Notes: generated by a model not told the origin, from the sequence alone. A stretch of 64,000 nucleotides of DNA from Thiodiazotropha sp040793985 (GCA_040793985.1 JBFNJI010000028.1:1-64000); one strand, 5' to 3'. Shown: positions 27,543-36,643, numbered from the stretch's first letter. Made by a program: numbers and translations.

Positions 27543-27898
27543 AGCCTTTGCCGAAGGTCGTAAAAGGGTAAAACGTTAGAAACCTTACATAGTGTAGTGT
27601 TGGCTCAAATATTGGTCCATTGAATGGATTCAATAGAAAGTATTAAGTTTCCATGGTGGCAATCGGCATTAAAAAGCTTAATAGTGACTATTGATTAGCA
27701 AATGATTTTTGCTCGGTCTCCTTAAAATAACTCTATATCCACAAGCATTAAATTCAACCCTAATCGCTTGTCTGGATTTGTCTGATTGATTGGAGTCGGG
27801 GATTGGTCTGGTGAGATAGAAAACTATGTCAGACAGGCGGCTCAGTGTGCCAAGGCGGCAATCAATCCAAGCGGGGGAAACGAGCATACTATAGTGAT
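27543..27898. other. AT-rich divergent intergenic region
   Basis: The region between rnfB and the ECF sigma gene is markedly more AT-rich than its neighbours. It should hold the promoter of the rnfB-PFOR-rnf series on the minus strand. I could not pick out a confident -35/-10, sigma-54 or FNR site. A minus-strand frame at 27678-27962 has no protein-like character. Confidence 0.5.
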
Positions 27899-27926
27899 GG
27901 AACCTTTTTGGGAAAAAGTACGTGTT
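27899..27926 (+). promoter_or_regulatory. Candidate ECF sigma promoter
   Basis: GGAACC at 27899-27904 and CGTGTT at 27921-27926 are 16 bases apart. GGAAC -35 elements and CGT-type -10 elements are the common pattern of ECF sigma promoters, which are often autoregulated. The spacer contains the inverted repeat CTTTTT-GGG-AAAAAG. It lies about 90 bases before the TTG start of the sigma gene. Confidence 0.45.
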
Positions 27927-28018
27927 GAAGGTCAGTAGAGCTAATTTCCATGCCATATCCATGGCATGGGATATTGCCTTGCCAGATCTTTATTTATGGA
28001 ACAGCAGTTGAGGACGCC

Positions 28019-28585
28019 TTGAATATTTTCCCATCCAGCCACCCTAGGCGGAGCCGTTTTGAACAATTGGTGGAGCCCTATTTTTATCCACTCTATCGTT
28101 TGGCCTACCGGTTGACCGCCAATCAGGATGATGCGGAAGACCTGTTGCAAGAACTTCTGACCAGGCTCTATCCGAAAACAGGGCAGCTGGAGCAGGTCGA
28201 GAAGTTGAAAACCTGGTTGGCCCGTGCCCTATACAACCTGTTCATCGACAAACTACGTGCCCGCGGTCGCATGGCCATACACCATGCCGACCAGGATTTG
28301 TCGCAACGTCTCGATGAACTGCCTGGTGAAACCGCTGGTCCGGAACTGTACCAGGAGCGATGGCAGAATCTGGATCTACTCGCTCAGGCACTTAATCAAC
28401 TGAATGAACCCCAGCGGACACTATTGATAATGCACGATGTGGAGGGTTATACCCTACCAGAGCTACATGAGATTCTCGAACTACCTCTGGGTACGCTCAA
28501 GTCGCGACTGCACAGAGCCAGGGCCAGATTGCGACACATTCTAGCCGGGGAACCCATTGCCGGTAATGGACGTGTTAGTTACTGA
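28019..28585 (+). CDS. ECF-type sigma factor
   Basis: A 188-residue RNA polymerase sigma factor. Region 2 is seen in YRLAYRLTANQDDAEDLLQE with the -10-recognition helices after it; region 4 is a helix-turn-helix in LNEPQRTLLIMHDVEGYTL through GTLKSRLHRARARLR. No region 1 or 3 is present, as in ECF factors. TTG 28019 is chosen because GAGGA lies four bases upstream; a longer frame from 27950 would begin upstream with sequence unlike a sigma factor. It is followed after 12 bases by an anti-sigma gene, so it should be held inactive until an envelope signal releases it. Confidence 0.85.
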   Translation: MNIFPSSHPRRSRFEQLVEPYFYPLYRLAYRLTANQDDAEDLLQELLTRLYPKTGQLEQVEKLKTWLARALYNLFIDKLRARGRMAIHHADQDLSQRLDELPGETAGPELYQERWQNLDLLAQALNQLNEPQRTLLIMHDVEGYTLPELHEILELPLGTLKSRLHRARARLRHILAGEPIAGNGRVSY

Positions 28586-28597
28586 GAGGCGACATCG

Positions 28598-29272
28598 ATG
28601 AAATGTAACAAGGTCAAATCACTGCTGGATGACTACATCGATAACGACCTAATTCTACCGGAGAGGGCCGAAATCGCTGCTCACCTGGCTAACTGCGTCA
28701 CATGCCACAGGGAGCTGCAGGCACGATATGGGCTGCAGAAAAGATTGCGTGAGTTACCGGTGGCAGCCCATCGATCCGGATTCAAGTCAGAGGCCTTCAG
28801 GCAGGCAAGTCGGGCCAACGAGAAGACCAGCCACGGTTTTTTCCTTGGTTTCAGCAGTGCGGTAGCCGCTGGCTTGTTGATCTGGTTCGGTCTCTCGTTT
28901 TGGCAGGTCCAGGTTCAAACTTCGGTGGTGCAGATGCCTGCCGTGGTATTGCAGGTCGAGCATCCCCGTGAACTTCGCCTGGTATTCAATGCCATCGAGG
29001 ACCTGAACCCGGTGGAATTTACCCTTGAACTGCCATCCGGTGTTCTCCTGGAGGGCTATCCACCGCATCAGGAGATCAGCTGGCAGGACCGCCTGACAAA
29101 AGGACGGAATGTGCTGAATCTGGTGCTGATCGCTTCCCAACAGGTGCAGGGAGAGGTGGTTGCAGTGATCTCACACCAGGGAAGGGAGCGGCGCTTCCAT
29201 ATCCCGCTCAAGGCCGAAACAATTCGGTCAGGACAGCGGTTGCCTCTCGGAAAGCCATTTGATTTCAGTTAA
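28598..29272 (+). CDS. Zinc-finger anti-sigma factor, membrane anchored
   Basis: A 224-residue protein. The N-terminal cytosolic part has the zinc anti-sigma motif H29-x3-C33-x2-C36 (HLANCVTC). One membrane helix follows (about 81-103). The external domain (about 105-224) is beta-rich and looks Ig-like, which may sense an envelope cue or bind a partner. A good ribosome site (GAGAGGCGAC) precedes the ATG. It presumably sequesters the ECF factor encoded just upstream. Confidence 0.82.
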   Translation: MKCNKVKSLLDDYIDNDLILPERAEIAAHLANCVTCHRELQARYGLQKRLRELPVAAHRSGFKSEAFRQASRANEKTSHGFFLGFSSAVAAGLLIWFGLSFWQVQVQTSVVQMPAVVLQVEHPRELRLVFNAIEDLNPVEFTLELPSGVLLEGYPPHQEISWQDRLTKGRNVLNLVLIASQQVQGEVVAVISHQGRERRFHIPLKAETIRSGQRLPLGKPFDFS

Positions 29273-29288
29273 ATATTAGGAGAGTAGT

Positions 29289-29738
29289 ATGAAAAGGTTT
29301 CAACAGTTGCGTAGTTTGGTTTTGGGAGCCCTGATCTCAACCACCTTGCTGGCAGCCCCACTGGATGAGGTTACCATGGAGGTGGTGGATGAGGAGACTG
29401 ATCAGGTCAGCGATGTGACCCGCGAGATCGAGGTGCCCCGGGGCATGCTGCAGGAGAGGTCGAGAAAACGTGAACGCTATGAACATCAAAGGGATAGGGC
29501 TGAGAACGACTCCGATGATGCGAACAGGGATCGTGATCGCAGCGAACTGCGCGAGGAGCAACAAGACCGGGCCCGTGAGCATGCCCAAGAGAATATGCAG
29601 GGTGCCCAGGAGGAGGCCCAGGAACAGGCGAGAGAGCAGGTCAGGGAGCAGGTCAGAGAGAGTGTTGAGACAGTTCAACAGGATACCCAGGACCAGATTC
29701 AGGAGGTAAGGCAACAGCAGCAACATGGCAAAGAGTAG
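29289..29738 (+). CDS. Exported charged single-helix protein
   Basis: A 149-residue protein with a signal peptide (KRFQQLRSLVLGALISTTLLAA, cleavage near 24). The mature chain is made almost wholly of Glu, Arg, Gln, Asp and Ala, with repeating AREQVREQVRES-like units near 110-125 and no aromatic core. It is likely one long charged helix or coiled coil in the periplasm. I know no family. It lies 17 bases after the anti-sigma gene behind an AGGAGAG ribosome site, so it is part of the ECF operon and may be a main product of that stress response. Confidence 0.65.
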   Translation: MKRFQQLRSLVLGALISTTLLAAPLDEVTMEVVDEETDQVSDVTREIEVPRGMLQERSRKRERYEHQRDRAENDSDDANRDRDRSELREEQQDRAREHAQENMQGAQEEAQEQAREQVREQVRESVETVQQDTQDQIQEVRQQQQHGKE

Positions 29739-29825
29739 TCGTAGCTGCCGGTCAAAGAGAACGAGGTGCCGGCACATTGCAGGAGCAGTGTGCCGGTTAA
29801 GCATTATCAAACTTCAGGGCTCAAG

Positions 29826-31118
29826 ATGTTGCGTTACAGCCTAACTTCAATGCTTTTTCTTCTGACCCTGCCCGCACTCCATGCAGATGAGGGATTGACG
29901 GCCTTCCAACAGGCCATGGAGGCCTTTAAAGCAGGTGATTACCCCCAGGCGAGGGAGGGATTCGAGAGAGCCGAATATCTCGGTATGGCCAAACCCTCTC
30001 TCTACTACAATCTGGGTGTCGTCCATTTCAAGCTAGAACATTGGGAAAAGGCGATTGCCGCATTCAGGAAGACAGCGGGCTATCCAAAGATGGCACCTCT
30101 GGCCTACTACAATCTTGGTCTGGTAAAGCGCAAGCAGAACGATTTCGAGGCAGCCAGGGGGTGGTTCGAACTTACCCTCAAGACTACCCAAGACGCCAAG
30201 CTGACCCGGCTTGCTAAGCACGCCCTGACCGGCCTGCCACGACGAAGGCCCAACTGGAACTCCTATCTTAGTTTGGGCGTCGGCCATGATGACAATGTCA
30301 CCCTTGAGAGTGATTCTCTGGCCGTTGCCAGCGAAGAGTCAGACAGCTTTTATGAGCTGTTTGGCTTTACTCAAGGTGTGCTTTCAGGAAGCCACCGAGA
30401 TGGATTGCTATTCAGGGGCAGCCTGTTCGGCGATTTCTATTCCGAACTCAGCGACTACTCTCTGGTGGAGATGAATCTGGGCCTCTATAAGCGTTTTCCG
30501 CTGCAGAACTGGAACAGTGAGGGGGGGATCTATGCAACCTACTCGACCCTGGGCGGTGACCGCTACCTGAGCAGTGGAAATCTGCTCTTTGATACACGTC
30601 GCAATCTCACACAGCGCTTGACTCTCAGGTTCAGGCTGCGCCTCAAATCGATCCGCTCACTCGATACCAGCAGCGAGGGTCTCGAGGGGAACGCAATAGA
30701 CTTGCGCACTGAGGGCATTTGGAGCATGGGTGGTACTGGCGGAAGGATACGCAGCTACTACCAGCTCGAACTGAATGATCGGGAAGACATCGAAACCTCA
30801 ACCAGCTTCACCAGCTTCTCCCCGACCAGACACACCCTCTATCTCGGCTACCGCCTAGCCTTTGCATCCCATTGGCAATTGAAGACGTCGGGCAGTTACC
30901 GCAGAAGCCGCTACGATGACGAGAATGTCGATTCCGCCGGGATACCCGCCACCCGGATTGACAAACGAAAGAGTTTTTCCTGCGAGTTGAGTCGTAAACG
31001 GCTGTGGAGAGATCTCCAGTTGGCACTCGAATATCGATATACCGATAACGATTCCAGTTTGGACAACTACAGCTATAACCGAAATAGCTTTATGATAAAT
31101 CTAATGAAATCCTTCTAG
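29826..31118 (+). CDS. TPR protein with C-terminal beta-barrel, outer membrane
   Basis: A 430-residue protein. Signal peptide (cleavage after LHA near 20), TPR repeats (about 25-150; YYNLGVVHFKLEHWEKAI and YYNLGLVKRKQNDFEAA), then a C-terminal region (about 165-430) of alternating amphipathic strands that ends in Phe, as outer-membrane barrels do. The plan resembles surface-lipoprotein-assembly-modifier-like and other TPR-barrel proteins, but I cannot name a function. ATG 29826 is preferred to an in-frame start at 29766 because it begins the signal peptide. It is the last gene of the ECF operon and is convergent with the SLT lipoprotein. Confidence 0.72.
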   Translation: MLRYSLTSMLFLLTLPALHADEGLTAFQQAMEAFKAGDYPQAREGFERAEYLGMAKPSLYYNLGVVHFKLEHWEKAIAAFRKTAGYPKMAPLAYYNLGLVKRKQNDFEAARGWFELTLKTTQDAKLTRLAKHALTGLPRRRPNWNSYLSLGVGHDDNVTLESDSLAVASEESDSFYELFGFTQGVLSGSHRDGLLFRGSLFGDFYSELSDYSLVEMNLGLYKRFPLQNWNSEGGIYATYSTLGGDRYLSSGNLLFDTRRNLTQRLTLRFRLRLKSIRSLDTSSEGLEGNAIDLRTEGIWSMGGTGGRIRSYYQLELNDREDIETSTSFTSFSPTRHTLYLGYRLAFASHWQLKTSGSYRRSRYDDENVDSAGIPATRIDKRKSFSCELSRKRLWRDLQLALEYRYTDNDSSLDNYSYNRNSFMINLMKSF

Positions 31119-31159
31119 CTCAACTGCAGGGGCGGTATGGACGAATGGATGCCGGGGGC

Positions 31160-31822
31160 TCAGAACGGCCACAGGCTCCAGCCCCGCTCCAGTTTCTCCC
31201 TGCATGCCGCAATCTGCGTACGATAGCGCTTGGCATTGCTTTCGACCTTACGCGCCACCTTTAGCAGCCAGGGCTTTTTTGTGTAGCTGGCACGCTTGTA
31301 GCCACCATGGCCTTCGTGATAGGCGAGATACTGCCTGTAGGCATCCCACTTGGAGATACCCAGCTTGCGCTGTGAGACACTTCCGTACCAGCCGATGAAG
31401 TCGACCGCATCCTCGTAGTCGTCCCGGTCGGCCCAGCCGTTGCCGGTCTCCCGTTTATACCACTCCCAGGTGCTGTCCTTGACCTGGGCATAGCCGTAGG
31501 CGGAGGATTTGCGAAACCAGGGAATAAACCAGAACAGCTTTTCTCTGGGGGGCTTGGCATCGTGCTCGAAACGGGACTCCTGGTGGATTATCGCCAGTTG
31601 CACGTGGATCGGTACCCCCCATTTATCGAACGCCTCGTCGGATGCCTCGTACCAATCATCCTTCTCCTCGAATATATCGCAGGCATCGGCCATGTTGCGG
31701 GGGGGTGAAGTGGAGCATCCGTGGATGCCGGAAAGCGCGAACAGGCAGAGCAGGATCCCAGCCCTTTTGATGCGTCTTCCCTGCCGTGTCACAGGGTGTC
31801 GTCCACTCGGTTTGGTTTTCAT
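31160..31822 (-). CDS. SLT-type lytic transglycosylase lipoprotein
   Basis: A 220-residue lipoprotein: basic N-terminus, hydrophobic stretch and lipobox ending at Cys36 (SGIHGC). The catalytic-like segment AIIHQESRF contains the likely acid Glu82, followed by YGYAQVKDSTWEWYKR and a GWYGSVSQRKLGIS region, as in goose-type/SLT folds. It probably cleaves peptidoglycan glycan strands from the outer membrane side. ATG 31822 is chosen over 31846 so that the signal sequence starts normally. The gene stands alone, divergent from adk. Confidence 0.75.
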   Translation of the reverse strand: MKTKPSGRHPVTRQGRRIKRAGILLCLFALSGIHGCSTSPPRNMADACDIFEEKDDWYEASDEAFDKWGVPIHVQLAIIHQESRFEHDAKPPREKLFWFIPWFRKSSAYGYAQVKDSTWEWYKRETGNGWADRDDYEDAVDFIGWYGSVSQRKLGISKWDAYRQYLAYHEGHGGYKRASYTKKPWLLKVARKVESNAKRYRTQIAACREKLERGWSLWPF

Positions 31823-32008
31823 GGAAAAGAGGATTCCAACAATCAAATCAACTGCTTATCTGGTCATAAATTATCTGCGAGCGACCTGGTTCTCGAAATT
31901 TGTATAATAGCGCCGTTTTTGACAATAAGCTGCGGCGTTTGATTCAACCAGGTTTGAATCGGCGCTGGCCAAAGAGATAAACCTAGAGCAAGAGTATAGG
32001 AGCGATCA

Positions 32009-32650
32009 ATGAAACTTATTCTGTTGGGTGCACCCGGTGCTGGTAAAGGGACTGTGGCCAAATTGTTGACAAATCTGGACGGTTCGGTGCAGATCTCAAC
32101 CGGAGATATTCTGCGTGGGGCTGTACAGGCCGGCAGTGAGCTGGGTAAACAGGCCGAGGCCTATATGAAGGCGGGCGACCTGGTTCCCGACGAGCTGATC
32201 ATGGGAATCATGGAGCAGCGTCTTCAGGAACCCGATTGTGAAAACGGTTTTCTCCTGGATGGTTTTCCCCGCACCATACCTCAGGCCGAGGCACTGAAGG
32301 CACTGTTGCAGAAGATAGGTGTCGATCTCGATTTCGCGGTGGAGATTGACGTGCCGCGCGAAGTCATCCTTGATCGTCTAACCACCCGCCGCACCTGTGT
32401 CGATTGCGGAGCGATATACAACGTCAAGAGCATGCCCACCAAAGTCGAGGGGGTATGCGATAAATGTGGCGGCAATGTAGTGCAGCGTGATGACGAGACC
32501 GAGGAGGCGATCTCCAACCGCCTGGACGTCTACAATGAAAAGACTGCGCCGCTTGTCGGTTTCTACAAAAACGAAAATATGCTGCTCAGCGTAACAGCCA
32601 CCGAAAGCGATGTGGTGGTCAATGCGATCCAGGAGAGGCTCCGCAGCTAA
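32009..32650 (+). CDS. adk: Adenylate kinase
   Basis: A 213-residue enzyme interconverting ATP + AMP and 2 ADP. The P-loop GAPGAGKGT is at 7-15, the AMP-site DGFPRT at about 84-89. The lid has a four-cysteine zinc-type site (CVDC about 130 and CDKC about 150), which many gammaproteobacterial Adk proteins lack. A strong ribosome site (TAGGAG) precedes the ATG. It is a single gene with its own terminator. Confidence 0.95.
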   Translation: MKLILLGAPGAGKGTVAKLLTNLDGSVQISTGDILRGAVQAGSELGKQAEAYMKAGDLVPDELIMGIMEQRLQEPDCENGFLLDGFPRTIPQAEALKALLQKIGVDLDFAVEIDVPREVILDRLTTRRTCVDCGAIYNVKSMPTKVEGVCDKCGGNVVQRDDETEEAISNRLDVYNEKTAPLVGFYKNENMLLSVTATESDVVVNAIQERLRS

Positions 32651-32690
32651 GGATGCACCCTCATCCGATTCAATAAAAGCATGGAATAGA

Positions 32691-32712
32691 CCCGCTCAAG
32701 CGAGCGGGTTTA
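32691..32712 (+). terminator. Intrinsic terminator of adk
   Basis: CCCGCTC (32691-32697) pairs with GAGCGGG (32702-32708) over a 4-base loop, followed by TTTATT. It lies 41 bases after the adk stop, between adk and the convergent tautomerase gene. Confidence 0.8.
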
Positions 32713-32746
32713 TTCACTGCCCATACCCTATAGGGATTCGACCCCG

Positions 32747-32950
32747 TCACAACCCCTTTTTACGTCGATCCGTGACCTGTTCCCCGGCGACTCCCCAGTT
32801 ATCCGTGTCGACCTCATCAATGACGACAAACGTGGTTGCCGGGTTTTTGCCCAAAACGTCCGCCAGCAATTGCGTCGCGCCCGCGATGAGTTGCTGTTTC
32901 TGTTGTTTGCTGACCCCTTCCTTTGTGATCTTGATATTGACGTATGGCAT
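32747..32950 (-). CDS. 4-oxalocrotonate tautomerase family protein
   Basis: A 67-residue protein beginning Met-Pro-Tyr-Val, so that removal of Met exposes the catalytic N-terminal proline of the tautomerase family. The pattern NIKITKEGVSKQQKQQLIAG and the later FVVIDEVDTDNWG are typical. It catalyses keto-enol tautomerisation; the physiological substrate is unknown for most such bacterial copies. ATG 32950 is required by the Pro1 rule; a longer frame from 33013 would block it. Confidence 0.85.
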   Translation of the reverse strand: MPYVNIKITKEGVSKQQKQQLIAGATQLLADVLGKNPATTFVVIDEVDTDNWGVAGEQVTDRRKKGL

Positions 32951-33202
32951 CGGGTCTCCTTGCAAGCGCTGAGTTGAGGTTGGTGGGTGAATGCGGAATC
33001 GAGCGCTGAGCAATGGCGACTCTTTTATGTGAACGATTCCCGGTTGCCGAGAATTTTAGTTCATGCGTTTGCTATTATGTAAATTTTGTTAGAATCTGGA
33101 CGCTAATTACGGGTAGGCAGAAATGCCCAATCATGATTTTGACGATCCGGGATGGTCATATTTCCGTAAACTACCCGCTCGAAGGATATAAAAAGCACAG
33201 CT

Positions 33203-34603
33203 ATGATCAAGCTTTTCGGTGTCTATATTTCTAAGGCGGTAGTACTCCTTGCTGTAATTGAGATTCTGATCTTTTTCACCGCAATGCTGGCTGCCATCTA
33301 TCTGCGCCACGAGTACGGTGCCAGTACGCTCGATATCGATGACACGACACTGAAAAATCTGCCGACCACCTTCTCGGTGATCATGTTTTCCTCCTTGACT
33401 GCACTGGGTCTTTACCAAAAGGGGTCGATGGCCTCCTCCTCAGGATTTCTACTGCGGCTGACCTTGGGATTTCTCGTCGGCGGGGTGGTAATGACATTTC
33501 TGTTCATCGCCTTGCACCTGTTTCCCATCACAGAACGGGCCCTGCTTTCGCAAAGTCTGGTTATTTCGATGCTGGGCGTGCTCATCGCCAGAACGTTGTT
33601 TGTCAGGGTTACTTCGGACAAGACCCTGAAGCGCCGTGTCCTGGTGCTGGGTGTCGGGATCAACGCCGATCGAATTGAGGAGTCGGTCAAGGTCAAGGAT
33701 ACCGTGGGTATTGTCGTCGTCGGTTATGTCAACCTGGGCGATCGGATCGAGTTGATCGATGAGGACCGGCAGATTGTAAAGGATCAGACACTGCTCGAAA
33801 TTTCGAATCGATTGGCGGTCGATGAAATCGTGGTGGCAGTGGACGACCGGCGAAAGAAGCTGCCAAACCATGAACTCCTGGAGTGTAAGATAAAGGGCAT
33901 ACAGATCCTTGACCTGCTTACCTTTTTCGAGAAGGAACTCTCTATCATCAACATCGATCTGCTCTATCCCAGCTGGATGTTGTATACCGACGGCTACCGC
34001 CAAAAAGCCCTGAACCGGACCATCAAGAAGTCATTCGACATGTCGGTAGGGATATTCATATTCCTCTTCGCCGCCCCGCTTATGGTTTTGGTCGCGCTTG
34101 CCAGTCTGATCGAATCAGGGGGGCGGGACCCCATCCTCTACAGCCAGGTACGCGTGGGTAAAAACGGGAAGTTATTCAAGGTGTACAAGTTTAGAAGCAT
34201 GCGCACCGATGCCGAGGCGGATGGCGTCGCGAGGTGGGCAAGTAAGAACGATACGCGTATCACCAGGCTAGGCGGATTTTTGAGAAAGACCCGGCTCGAC
34301 GAACTGCCGCAGATCTATAACATCCTGAATGGGGATATGAGCCTGGTCGGTCCCCGTCCCGAGCGGCCGGAGTTTGTGCTACAACTCTCCAATGACATTC
34401 CCTACTACCTGCAACGCCACTGGGTGAAGCCGGGATTGACTGGCTGGGCGCAGCTGCTCTATCCCTACGGGGCCTCGGAAGAGGACGCCAAGCGAAAGCT
34501 CGAGTATGACCTCTACTACGTAAAGAACGCCAGCACCATGCTCGATTTCATTATCTTGCTGCAAACCATCGAGGTGGTGTTGCTCGGCAAAGGCGCACAG
34601 TAG
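33203..34603 (+). CDS. EpsB-type polyprenyl-phosphate sugar transferase
   Basis: A 466-residue membrane enzyme. Four N-terminal helices (about 12-130), a Rossmann-like central part (about 140-255), another helix (about 275-300) and the bacterial sugar transferase domain. The latter has KFRSMRTDAE, RKTRLDELPQIYNIL and MSLVGPRPERPEF. It attaches the first sugar phosphate to undecaprenyl phosphate to start exopolysaccharide or O-unit assembly. No further polysaccharide genes follow; the next gene is aceK on the other strand. This is unusual for the family, whose genes usually head export clusters. Confidence 0.85.
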   Translation: MIKLFGVYISKAVVLLAVIEILIFFTAMLAAIYLRHEYGASTLDIDDTTLKNLPTTFSVIMFSSLTALGLYQKGSMASSSGFLLRLTLGFLVGGVVMTFLFIALHLFPITERALLSQSLVISMLGVLIARTLFVRVTSDKTLKRRVLVLGVGINADRIEESVKVKDTVGIVVVGYVNLGDRIELIDEDRQIVKDQTLLEISNRLAVDEIVVAVDDRRKKLPNHELLECKIKGIQILDLLTFFEKELSIINIDLLYPSWMLYTDGYRQKALNRTIKKSFDMSVGIFIFLFAAPLMVLVALASLIESGGRDPILYSQVRVGKNGKLFKVYKFRSMRTDAEADGVARWASKNDTRITRLGGFLRKTRLDELPQIYNILNGDMSLVGPRPERPEFVLQLSNDIPYYLQRHWVKPGLTGWAQLLYPYGASEEDAKRKLEYDLYYVKNASTMLDFIILLQTIEVVLLGKGAQ

Positions 34604-34617
34604 TGGATGGCAGAGGG

Positions 34618-36381
34618 TTATGCCATGGTGGCCACTTGCATCGTTTCAGCCGGCACAGCTTCGGGACGTTCGAAGCGTAACCGCTGTGGATAGGGAAATA
34701 CATCGGCCTGGATTCCAGCGGCGAGATTTTCCTGAGCCTGTCGCCAATGATTATGATCGAAAAGCTCGGGATGCAGATCCATCAGGATTTTGCGGATTTT
34801 TTTGTCCGTAGTGAGGAATGTAATGAACTCCTCGGGAAAGACGTCATTTGGATTGATGCTATACCAGGGTTCGTCACGGTATAGATCAAGTGAGCTTCGC
34901 GGGGGAGGGATTTTGCGGAAATTGACCTCAGTGAGATAACAGATCTCGTCATAGTCATAAAATACAACCTTGCTGTGACAATTGACGCCAAAGTTTTTGA
35001 ACAGCAGGTCGCCGGGAAAGATATTCACCCCCATCAACTGTTTTATCGACAGTCCCCAATCGTCGAGTATCTCTCGGATCCGGGTTTCATCCGCATCCTG
35101 AATATATAGATTGAGCGGCACCATGCGGCGCTCAATATAGAGGTGTCTTATCACCAGCATCTCGCCATCGTATTCAAGCTGGGAGGCAACCGTCTCCTGG
35201 AGTTCTTTCAACAGTGAGGGTTCTATCCTGTCTATGGGGAGAGCAACATCCACGAAGTCGAGGGTATCCGCCATGCGGCCGATTCGATCGTGTTTCTTAA
35301 CCTGGAAATAGCGTTCCTTTACTAGTTTATGGGTGACCTCCTTCTGCGGCGGAAAGCGGTCGCGAATCACCTTGAAGACATAGGGGAAGGAGGGCAGGGT
35401 GAAAACCTGCATCACCATGCCGGGTGTGCCGGCCGCCGTGTCAAAGAGATCATCACTGGTTTCAAGATGGTTGAGCAGGTCTCTGTAAAATTCGTTCTTC
35501 GCCTGTTTGTGGAACCCGATGCTGTTGTAGAGTTCGGCCAGTGTCTTGTAGGGCATAATGCTGTGCAGGAACTCAACCGTCGCGGTTGGGACTGGCGTTT
35601 TGGCCATGAAGTAGGCCCGCGCGAAGCTGAATACCGCCTCCACGTGACGGCCTCGGATCAGCAGGGTATCGATGTAGAGACCGCCCTGTTCGTTATTGAT
35701 CAGCGGCAGGATAAAGGGACGGATCTTGTCCTCATAGACCATCCGTCCAACGATGTAGGCGGCCTTGTTTCTGTAAAAAGGGGATTCCAGCAGATCGAAA
35801 CGCAGGTCCGTGGGCAGCACCTCGAAACCGGCCTGGTCGATCAGGGATTGAGCCACCCTATCGCAATCCCGCTTGATATCCTCATAGGGGAGTGAGAAAT
35901 AGAAGGCGGAAAGAATATCCCAGATCGTCCCGGTCAGCCCGCCCTCAGCCACGTGGAAGGACATATAGACCCGGTAGCGTTCCGACAATTGGCCGCGATC
36001 GACCTGTGACTCGATGAATATCTTGTCGTTGTCGTAGTACTTGCGCTCGAACAGGCGGCAGAAGACTGAGTTGTAGAAGGTTTCAGCCAGCTCCGGTCTG
36101 CTATGCGTCTTCAACATGTCCGCATAAAACTGTTTGACCTGCTGCCACAATTCCTCATCCAGCTCATCGATAGCGAAATTGCTTCGCAGCCTTGAGATCG
36201 CCTCCTGTACGCGTAGGTCATAGAAACTGATGCGCTTTACCGATGCATCCCGCACCGCCTCCCAATCCGCAACTTCGAATCGTTGCCTGGCGGCGCTGCT
36301 GATCTCCTGAAAAAAGGAGAAGTGGCGCTCGAAGCCGGTGAGTATCGATTGAGCGATCTGTCGCGGGTGCTTTTGCATCAT
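34618..36381 (-). CDS. aceK: Isocitrate dehydrogenase kinase/phosphatase
   Basis: A 587-residue bifunctional enzyme (E. coli 578). It phosphorylates isocitrate dehydrogenase to switch it off, so that isocitrate enters the glyoxylate shunt, and also dephosphorylates it. Recognised segments are VFKVIRDRFPPQKEVT (ATP site), VFYDYDEICYLTEVNFR and NVFPEEF near the C-terminus. Unlike the enteric aceBAK operon, here aceK is divergent from aceB-aceA with a 262-base shared control region. Confidence 0.94.
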   Translation of the reverse strand: MMQKHPRQIAQSILTGFERHFSFFQEISSAARQRFEVADWEAVRDASVKRISFYDLRVQEAISRLRSNFAIDELDEELWQQVKQFYADMLKTHSRPELAETFYNSVFCRLFERKYYDNDKIFIESQVDRGQLSERYRVYMSFHVAEGGLTGTIWDILSAFYFSLPYEDIKRDCDRVAQSLIDQAGFEVLPTDLRFDLLESPFYRNKAAYIVGRMVYEDKIRPFILPLINNEQGGLYIDTLLIRGRHVEAVFSFARAYFMAKTPVPTATVEFLHSIMPYKTLAELYNSIGFHKQAKNEFYRDLLNHLETSDDLFDTAAGTPGMVMQVFTLPSFPYVFKVIRDRFPPQKEVTHKLVKERYFQVKKHDRIGRMADTLDFVDVALPIDRIEPSLLKELQETVASQLEYDGEMLVIRHLYIERRMVPLNLYIQDADETRIREILDDWGLSIKQLMGVNIFPGDLLFKNFGVNCHSKVVFYDYDEICYLTEVNFRKIPPPRSSLDLYRDEPWYSINPNDVFPEEFITFLTTDKKIRKILMDLHPELFDHNHWRQAQENLAAGIQADVFPYPQRLRFERPEAVPAETMQVATMA

Positions 36382-36449
36382 TTTGGTGCGTTTCTCATAG
36401 GTCAGGCCGACAAACTTGAGCCATTTACTAAGGTTTAGCTGATTTTATT

Positions 36450-36538
36450 GCAGTGCACTATTTTTTTTATCAAAGCTAACTATTGATATTTTTTTGACAA
36501 TAATCTTGACCTTTTCACTATGCTTTAACGCAGTGCAC
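36450..36538. promoter_or_regulatory. aceK/aceB control region with repeated GCAGTGCAC
   Basis: The nonamer GCAGTGCAC, which contains the palindrome GTGCAC, occurs at 36450-36458 and again at 36530-36538. Between them is a possible sigma-70 promoter for aceB: TTGACA at 36494-36499 and TATGCT at 36519-36524, spacing 19, longer than ideal. The second copy falls just after the -10 element, where a repressor could act. The region is AT-rich. Operator function is inference. Confidence 0.45.
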
Positions 36539-36591
36539 AAAAAGTATCTCATGCCTCGGATGAGGACAGGGATCTGATCGGCAGAAACCAG

Positions 36592-36610
36592 CGCGCACCA
36601 GGGGTGCGCG
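36592..36610 (+). promoter_or_regulatory. Strong hairpin in aceB leader
   Basis: CGCGCACC pairs perfectly with GGTGCGCG over the 3-base loop AGG. It lies 33 bases before the aceB ATG. A weaker CCTC/GAGG hairpin lies upstream at 36554-36565. These could affect leader RNA stability or translation. Confidence 0.4.
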
Positions 36611-36643
36611 GCAAAAAATGTGAAGATGAGGAGAATACAGAAT

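Noticed and set aside
27650..27680. Possible sigma-54 promoter (TGGCA motif)
   Set aside because: The GC half at the proper distance (TTGC) is missing.
27678..27962. Minus-strand frame in the rnfB/sigma gap
   Set aside because: AT-rich DNA with low protein character, overlapping the candidate ECF promoter.
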